A DNA stretch of 64,000 nt from GCA-2862585 sp965661345 (GTDB lineage: Bacteria; Bacteroidota; Bacteroidia; Flavobacteriales; UBA7312). A model generated the notes under the pieces. The model saw only the letters and a list, made by a program, of their open reading frames with translations, made no database searches and was not told where the DNA came from. The stretch lies in assembly GCA_965661345.1 (NCBI GenBank), contig CBFIDK010000003.1:62001-126000 (forward strand), given 5' to 3'. Below, in pieces: positions 59,302 through 64,000 of the stretch. Every line of letters starts with the position of its first letter. The first letter of the stretch is position 1. The position numbers were made by a program, and so were the translations under genes.

Positions 59302-61341
59302 ATGAAACCCATCTTTAAACTTTTAGCTTTACTACTATTTGTTTCATCCTGTAAACATGACTTTGAAAAACCTACATGGAACGCTGATTTTAGTACCCCA
59401 TTAGCCTTCACTCAATTAGACTTATTGAACTTGGCAAACGACAGTACTATTCAATTTGATACACTGGGCGACAATAGCCTTAAGTTCGTTTTCATGAAAG
59501 AACTTATTAATTTTCAAATTGATAGCTTAGTAAATCTAAAAGAAATAAGTACCACAAAAAATGTAAAGCTAAAAACCATCAACTTTGGCAATACAGTCAT
59601 TACCAATGAAATTACTCTAGGAGAATTGATTTCTTCAATTGAATTCGGAACTCTTTTATTGCCAAACGGAAGCGACGCAGTTATCCCTGCCTATTCAGGA
59701 CTATTAAACGATGTCTTTCCAATTGATGCTAATGCGTATTTTGAGGAAATGACCTTAATCGATGGTTTTATTGACCTTAAAATTTCCAATAATTTACCAA
59801 CTGACCTGAGTAATGTGGTTTTAGAATTAAGAAATGAAAATGCGCTTACCAACATTATAAGCATGAACATTCCACTTCTTGAAAGTGGATCAACAGAAAT
59901 AGCTACAGAATCTTTGGCTGGTCAGACACTACAAGGAAATTTAGAAGTAGAAATTCTTAGTGCTGATATTGTGGGCACAAGTCCTGACGCCGTTCCTATT
60001 GACTATACGGACGCTCTAATATCTGAAGTAATAATTAGAGATATCGAACTTTACGAAGGCATTGCCATATTTCCAACTCAACAAATATTTGATGAAGATA
60101 CCGTAGTCTCATTTCAATTAGATGATGTAAAACTGAATAGAGTGCTAGTTAGAGAGGGTGGCGTTGAAGTTATTGGCGTGAGCACCATTCAAGATACGAT
60201 CAAGATTGAATACACAATTCCCGGAACAACATTAAATGGTCAACCTTTTAAATTTAATTTTAACCTCCCCCCTGCACCAGTTGGAGAATCCATAACGGTA
60301 ACTAAATTTTTCGACTTCTCTGGCTATGAAATTGATATGACTGGAAAATATGGGGATACTATCAACACTATCTATACTGAGTCCTTTGGCTATATAGATT
60401 CATCAGGAATAGTTACACATATTTCTTTGGAAGATAGCGTATTTAACACCATTACTATCAAAGAAATTATCCCTGAAAAAGCTTGGGGAATTCTAGGTAC
60501 AGACACATTTACTGAAAGTCAATCCATTGACTTTGGTGACTTTTCAAATTTCCAAGGAGAAATCGATTTATCACAAATTGATGTGAACCTAAAAACTGAA
60601 AATTATATCGGTACAAATGCTAATGTTTGGATTAACAATCTTAGTGGTGAAAATAGTCTAGAATCAATAACACTTACAAGCCCAACACTATCTACTCCTT
60701 TTTCAATAGCTTCAGCTGTTGAAAACAACTCTAGTAGTCAACCCATCACGCCCTCTAGCAATACCATCACTTTTGATGAAACAAATTCTAATATTGATGA
60801 ACTGATAGAAAGCAAACCAGAAACCATTGACTTTAGTTTTGAACTCATAACCAACCCAAATCAAGATAATATAAACGGATTTTTATACAGTGATTACGGT
60901 ATAAAAACTAATCTTGAAATTGGAATACCGTTGTCTCTTAGCGCAACAGATATAACAATAAAAGATACTTTAGACGTTAACATTAATAATGTTGAAAATC
61001 TCAACGAAGGTTCGTTTACACTTCTCGCTAAAAATAAATTTCCTTTGGAGGCTGAAGTTATCATTCATTTACTTGATGCAAATGAAACTGTTTTGGAATC
61101 TTTGAGCTCTAATCAACGCATTCAATCAAGTGAAATTGATATTAACGGGAAAACCATTGCCACTAAAATAAGCGAGCTAAACTTCCCGTTTGAATCCATC
61201 AGTCAAAGTTTAAATACTACTAAAAAAATAGCATTTGAAGTTATTCTTAATACACGTGCTGACGAAGAATTTGTTACGCTTTACAGCGATTATTACATCG
61301 AACTTAAACTAATTGCTAACTTTAATTACACTATTGACTAA
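59302..61341 (+). CDS. large lipoprotein, function unknown
   Basis: A 679-residue lipoprotein: signal ending LLFVSSCKHDF, then beta-rich sequence throughout, low in Cys and rich in Asn, Ser, Thr and Ile (for example DLSNVVLELRNENALTNIIS and NFNLPPAPVGESITVTKFFD). I recognise no domain; the pattern suggests stacked beta-sandwich units. Its stop shares a base with the next start (TAATG), and the partner is a predicted outer-membrane barrel, which suggests the two form a unit at the outer membrane. Confidence 0.75.
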   Translation: MKPIFKLLALLLFVSSCKHDFEKPTWNADFSTPLAFTQLDLLNLANDSTIQFDTLGDNSLKFVFMKELINFQIDSLVNLKEISTTKNVKLKTINFGNTVITNEITLGELISSIEFGTLLLPNGSDAVIPAYSGLLNDVFPIDANAYFEEMTLIDGFIDLKISNNLPTDLSNVVLELRNENALTNIISMNIPLLESGSTEIATESLAGQTLQGNLEVEILSADIVGTSPDAVPIDYTDALISEVIIRDIELYEGIAIFPTQQIFDEDTVVSFQLDDVKLNRVLVREGGVEVIGVSTIQDTIKIEYTIPGTTLNGQPFKFNFNLPPAPVGESITVTKFFDFSGYEIDMTGKYGDTINTIYTESFGYIDSSGIVTHISLEDSVFNTITIKEIIPEKAWGILGTDTFTESQSIDFGDFSNFQGEIDLSQIDVNLKTENYIGTNANVWINNLSGENSLESITLTSPTLSTPFSIASAVENNSSSQPITPSSNTITFDETNSNIDELIESKPETIDFSFELITNPNQDNINGFLYSDYGIKTNLEIGIPLSLSATDITIKDTLDVNINNVENLNEGSFTLLAKNKFPLEAEVIIHLLDANETVLESLSSNQRIQSSEIDINGKTIATKISELNFPFESISQSLNTTKKIAFEVILNTRADEEFVTLYSDYYIELKLIANFNYTID

Positions 61342-62510
61342 TGAGGCTATTTGTTTTAATAATTTTAATGACGTTCGCTTATTTCTCAAAGGCTCAAGAA
61401 AGCAGTTTAGAATACAATTCTAATCTTGGTTTTTGGAATACTCATTTCAATGAGCCATTATTATCAGAATCGTATGGGTTTTTGGACAGTCAGGATAAAG
61501 AAAATATCCTATCTTCTCTAAGCTCTTCTAACCATGTTCAAATAGAAATTGATAACGAACTTAGGTATCAAAATAAAAAAGGATGGAGTATTGCCTTTGG
61601 AAACCATGCTGCTGCATTCGGCTCTTACTCTGATGATTTAGTAAAAATTGGTCTTTTGGGTAACTTTCCATTTAAGGGTGAAAATCTTGACTTAAAGCCT
61701 TTAGCCTTAACGGCCTACCATTTCTCAAAACTTGAAATTGGATACCAATGGAATGAGAAATTAAACACCTCTATTTCACTTATTGGCGGACATCAACTTG
61801 CAGAGTTTGATGTCACTAAAGCTAACTTTTATACTGATGAATTCACTGACTTTATTGAATACGATCTAGCATTAGAAGGGCATTTCACCGATACCACAGA
61901 CCTAATGAATAATTTGTTTGCCTTAAATGGTACTGGCGCTGCACTAAACATACACTATACAGATTCCATAGATAATTTGCGTTATGATTTAATCATCAAA
62001 GATTTTGGTATGATTAGGTGGAATGAAAAAACTACAAATACATTTATAGAAAGCCAATGGAAATTTGAAGGTGTAAACATCGACGACTTTATAGCCTTTA
62101 ACGATAGTATTCTGGAAACTTATACCGATAGTATTCAGGATGTTTTACAAAAAAGCAATACAGAAAGTTATAATTGGCGACTGCCAACTACTCTAGCAAT
62201 AAATGTTTATCAAAACACAAGCTCAAAAATCATAGATGCTTATTCATTTTCACTAATTCATAAAACTAAGTTTTATACGTATCCGAGGTTTGGTGCTGAT
62301 GTTCATAAAAACTTCAAAAAGCACACCTTTAGTTTAGGCTATTATATTGGTGGCTTTGAAAAACCAGGCTTTCAGTTCGCATATAATTTCAAAGGAAAAA
62401 AGACCCATTTCAAACTATATTCCAAACAAGCTAATTCAGTTATTCCTTCCCAAAACTATGGTGTCCATCTTGGATTTGGCATAAAAAGAGTATTTTCGAC
62501 ACCTAAATAA
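61341..62510 (+). CDS. outer-membrane beta-barrel protein (DUF5723-like)
   Basis: A 389-residue protein: signal peptide (LFVLIILMTFAYFSKAQ) and amphipathic strands across its length (KKGWSIAFGNHAAAFGSY, YHFSKLEIGYQWNEKLNTSI, HTFSLGYYIGGFEKPGFQFA), ending YGVHLGFGIKRVF, like FadL/DUF5723-type Bacteroidota barrels. Transported substrate unknown. Translationally coupled to the upstream lipoprotein. kdsA follows 9 nt later. Confidence 0.75.
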   Translation: MRLFVLIILMTFAYFSKAQESSLEYNSNLGFWNTHFNEPLLSESYGFLDSQDKENILSSLSSSNHVQIEIDNELRYQNKKGWSIAFGNHAAAFGSYSDDLVKIGLLGNFPFKGENLDLKPLALTAYHFSKLEIGYQWNEKLNTSISLIGGHQLAEFDVTKANFYTDEFTDFIEYDLALEGHFTDTTDLMNNLFALNGTGAALNIHYTDSIDNLRYDLIIKDFGMIRWNEKTTNTFIESQWKFEGVNIDDFIAFNDSILETYTDSIQDVLQKSNTESYNWRLPTTLAINVYQNTSSKIIDAYSFSLIHKTKFYTYPRFGADVHKNFKKHTFSLGYYIGGFEKPGFQFAYNFKGKKTHFKLYSKQANSVIPSQNYGVHLGFGIKRVFSTPK

Positions 62511-62519
62511 ATTCAAACG

Positions 62520-63311
62520 GTGATTAGTAAACTGAAATTTAAAGACTCTTTTTTTCTTATAGCAGGACCCTGTGCCATAGAGGGCGAAGACATGGCTTTT
62601 GAAATTGCTAGACACATCAAAAGCATTTGTGAGGAACTTAATATTCCTTTTGTTTTTAAAGGATCATACCGCAAAGCAAATCGATCTCGATTAGATTCTT
62701 TCACAGGAATTGGCGATGAAAAAGCATTAACCATACTAAGTAAAATTAGAAAAGAGCTTGATATTCCAGTTACTACCGATATTCACTCTGTTAAAGAAGC
62801 CGAATTAGCTGCTAAACACGTAGATATTCTACAAATACCTGCCTTCCTATGTCGACAAACCGATTTGTTGGTAGCGGCAGCCAAAACTGGCAAAACCGTA
62901 AATATTAAGAAAGGACAGTTTCTATCGCCTCAAAGTATGCAATTTGCAGTACAAAAGGTAAAAGATAGCGGTAATGATTGCATTATGCTTACTGAAAGAG
63001 GAAGTCAGTTTGGCTATCATGAACTTGTAGTTGATTTTAAAGGAATACCCACAATGCAAGAGTATGCACCAGTGATTATGGACGTTACCCATTCACTTCA
63101 ACAACCCAATCAGAGCAGTGGCGTAACGGGTGGGCAGCCTCAATTAATAGAAACTATTGCTAAAGCTGCAATTGCAAGTGGAGTTGATGGAATATTTCTA
63201 GAGACTCACCCCAACCCATCGGAGGCTAAATCTGATGGCGCAAATATGCTGCCCTTAGATCAGCTAGAGAATTTATTAAAGAAATTAATACGCTTAAAAA
63301 AGGCGCTCTAA
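62520..63311 (+). CDS. kdsA: 3-deoxy-8-phosphooctulonate synthase
   Basis: Condenses phosphoenolpyruvate and arabinose 5-phosphate to KDO-8-phosphate for lipopolysaccharide. The 263-residue protein has FFLIAGPCAIEGEDMAFEIA, VFKGSYRKANRSRLDSFTG, PVTTDIHSVKEAE, VNIKKGQFLSPQSMQFAVQK and LTERGSQFGYHELVVDFKGI. The Cys in AGPCAIE is typical of the metal-type enzymes but alone does not decide metal dependence. GTG 62520 is the only start giving the full N terminus. Confidence 0.96.
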   Translation: MISKLKFKDSFFLIAGPCAIEGEDMAFEIARHIKSICEELNIPFVFKGSYRKANRSRLDSFTGIGDEKALTILSKIRKELDIPVTTDIHSVKEAELAAKHVDILQIPAFLCRQTDLLVAAAKTGKTVNIKKGQFLSPQSMQFAVQKVKDSGNDCIMLTERGSQFGYHELVVDFKGIPTMQEYAPVIMDVTHSLQQPNQSSGVTGGQPQLIETIAKAAIASGVDGIFLETHPNPSEAKSDGANMLPLDQLENLLKKLIRLKKAL

Positions 63312-63335
63312 CTTCCAAGACAATTACAAAACGTT

Positions 63336-64000
63336 TTATTTAATTCTAAAGGCAGTACGTCTATTTTCTGCTCTACCTTTTTCGGTTTCATTAGAGGAAA
63401 TGGGTGTAGTATCTCCAAAACCTTTGTATGACATTCGGTTGGCAGAAATTCCTTTATCAACTAAGTACGTATATACTTCTTTTGCACGATTTTCAGAAAG
63501 TTTTAGATTATGCTCTCGACTGCCAATATTATCCGTATGCCCTTCTATTTCTATACTCAAATCTATGTTGTTTTGCATAAATTCGAAGAGTGTGTTTAGT
63601 TCTACTTCTGATTCTGCTTTTAAGCTGTAGGCATCAGTATCAAAAAAGATGTTTTTCAACACAACGGCATTCCCTTTGTTAAGACGCTGAAGGGGTATTT
63701 CTAGCCTCAATGCTTGTAGTGCGCTTTGGTCGTTTAACTCAAAGTTCTCAGAATAAAATAAATAATCCTCTCTTGAAACGTTAACAGCATAATTGGCATT
63801 TGCTGGCAAACAAGTAAACAATTCACCTGTTTTGGTATAGGTAAATGATGAAATCATTACTTTTCCCGTTGCCAAATCTACTATTTCAATATTTGCTTTT
63901 AGTGGGGTTTCGCTTTCAGCATCGAAAACATTTGCATTGACATAGGCCACTTGTTGGGCTTGAAAAGATTGAGGTAAGTGAAACCAAAAAATATCCTCCT
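63336..64000 (-). CDS. OmpA-family protein with CRD domain (N-terminal part outside window)
   Basis: The frame is open to the right edge, so the 5' part is missing; a GTG at 63950 is internal. Visible 220 residues: end of a preceding domain (FWFHLPQSF), a carboxypeptidase regulatory-like domain (VAYVNANVFDAESETPLKAN, VNVSREDYLFYSENFELNDQ) and a C-terminal OmpA domain (IEIEGHTDNIGSREHNLKLS, KGFGDTTPISSNETEKGRAE, NRRTAFRIK). Same end layout as the PorE-like protein at 47057-49108, so likely a paralogue. Confidence 0.87.
   Translation of the reverse strand, partial: EDIFWFHLPQSFQAQQVAYVNANVFDAESETPLKANIEIVDLATGKVMISSFTYTKTGELFTCLPANANYAVNVSREDYLFYSENFELNDQSALQALRLEIPLQRLNKGNAVVLKNIFFDTDAYSLKAESEVELNTLFEFMQNNIDLSIEIEGHTDNIGSREHNLKLSENRAKEVYTYLVDKGISANRMSYKGFGDTTPISSNETEKGRAENRRTAFRIK

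Noticed and set aside
1..64000. CRISPR arrays, tRNA or rRNA genes, insertion sequences, prophage
   Set aside because: Scanning by eye showed no regular direct repeats, no transposase or integrase, and no tRNA- or rRNA-like sequence. A tRNAscan and IS search would settle this.

Overview
The window reads as a chromosomal segment of a Bacteroidota bacterium, most likely order Flavobacteriales. Evidence: it is AT-rich; it carries type IX secretion (T9SS) parts (PorQ, the DUF5103 plug protein, PorE-like OmpA proteins) and T9SS cargo with C-terminal sorting domains; it has a six-gene Na+-NQR operon, a split transketolase, the long form of IspH and the alternative GlmU-like protein; and promoters fit the Bacteroidota -7 consensus TAnnTTTG. 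Genus or family cannot be fixed from the sequence. No rRNA, tRNA, CRISPR array, insertion sequence or prophage was seen.

Layout. 1-6 kb: recQ (cut at the left edge), fmt, trmH-like, pdxH, ispH, cmk. 6-12.7 kb (minus strand): porQ, an outer-membrane protein, lon, an alternative GlmU, ychF. 12.8-17.7 kb: five-gene operon of the two transketolase halves with a secreted vWA protein between them, a class III aminotransferase and a TlpA-like lipoprotein. 18-25 kb: ABC exporter, methyltransferase, then rsmG / ECF sigma / GT2 on minus, tgt and an LptF/G permease on plus, mazG on minus. 26-34.5 kb: energy block with nqrM-like, apbE and nqrABCDEF, interrupted by small genes (DUF1801, YjdM/PhnA-like). 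34.6-43.5 kb: T9SS plug, pruA, a divIC-like gene, a methylmalonyl-CoA mutase with its two subunits fused in one frame, meaB, a DMT transporter and DUF2461. 43.5-45.5 kb: a very AT-rich three-gene patch with a lone HsdR_N-type nuclease. 45.6-50.2 kb: SIMPL protein, HAD phosphatase, PorE-like OmpA protein and TPR protein. 50.3-57.9 kb: CDGSH protein, T9SS-secreted SGNH-like hydrolase, three CsgG/LPP20-type lipoproteins, two T9SS-secreted beta-propellers. 58-64 kb: rarA, a large lipoprotein coupled to an outer-membrane barrel, kdsA, and an OmpA protein cut by the right edge.

How it works together: Nqr would set up a sodium gradient, with ApbE attaching FMN to NqrB and NqrC and the NqrM-like protein helping cofactor assembly. 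The T9SS genes serve export of the sorting-domain proteins encoded at 50-58 kb. PruA and methylmalonyl-CoA mutase/MeaB point to amino-acid and propionate catabolism. Transcription signals are tightly packed: several divergent promoters have touching -7 boxes, at least five genes have the -7 box ending 4-5 nt before the ATG (leaderless mRNAs predicted), and six convergent gene pairs overlap tail to tail.

The least explained items are the mutase fusion, the CsgG/LPP20 lipoprotein cluster, the coupled lipoprotein/barrel pair at 59.3-62.5 kb, the vWA protein inside the transketolase operon, the small AT-rich island, and an inverted-repeat region downstream of nqrF.
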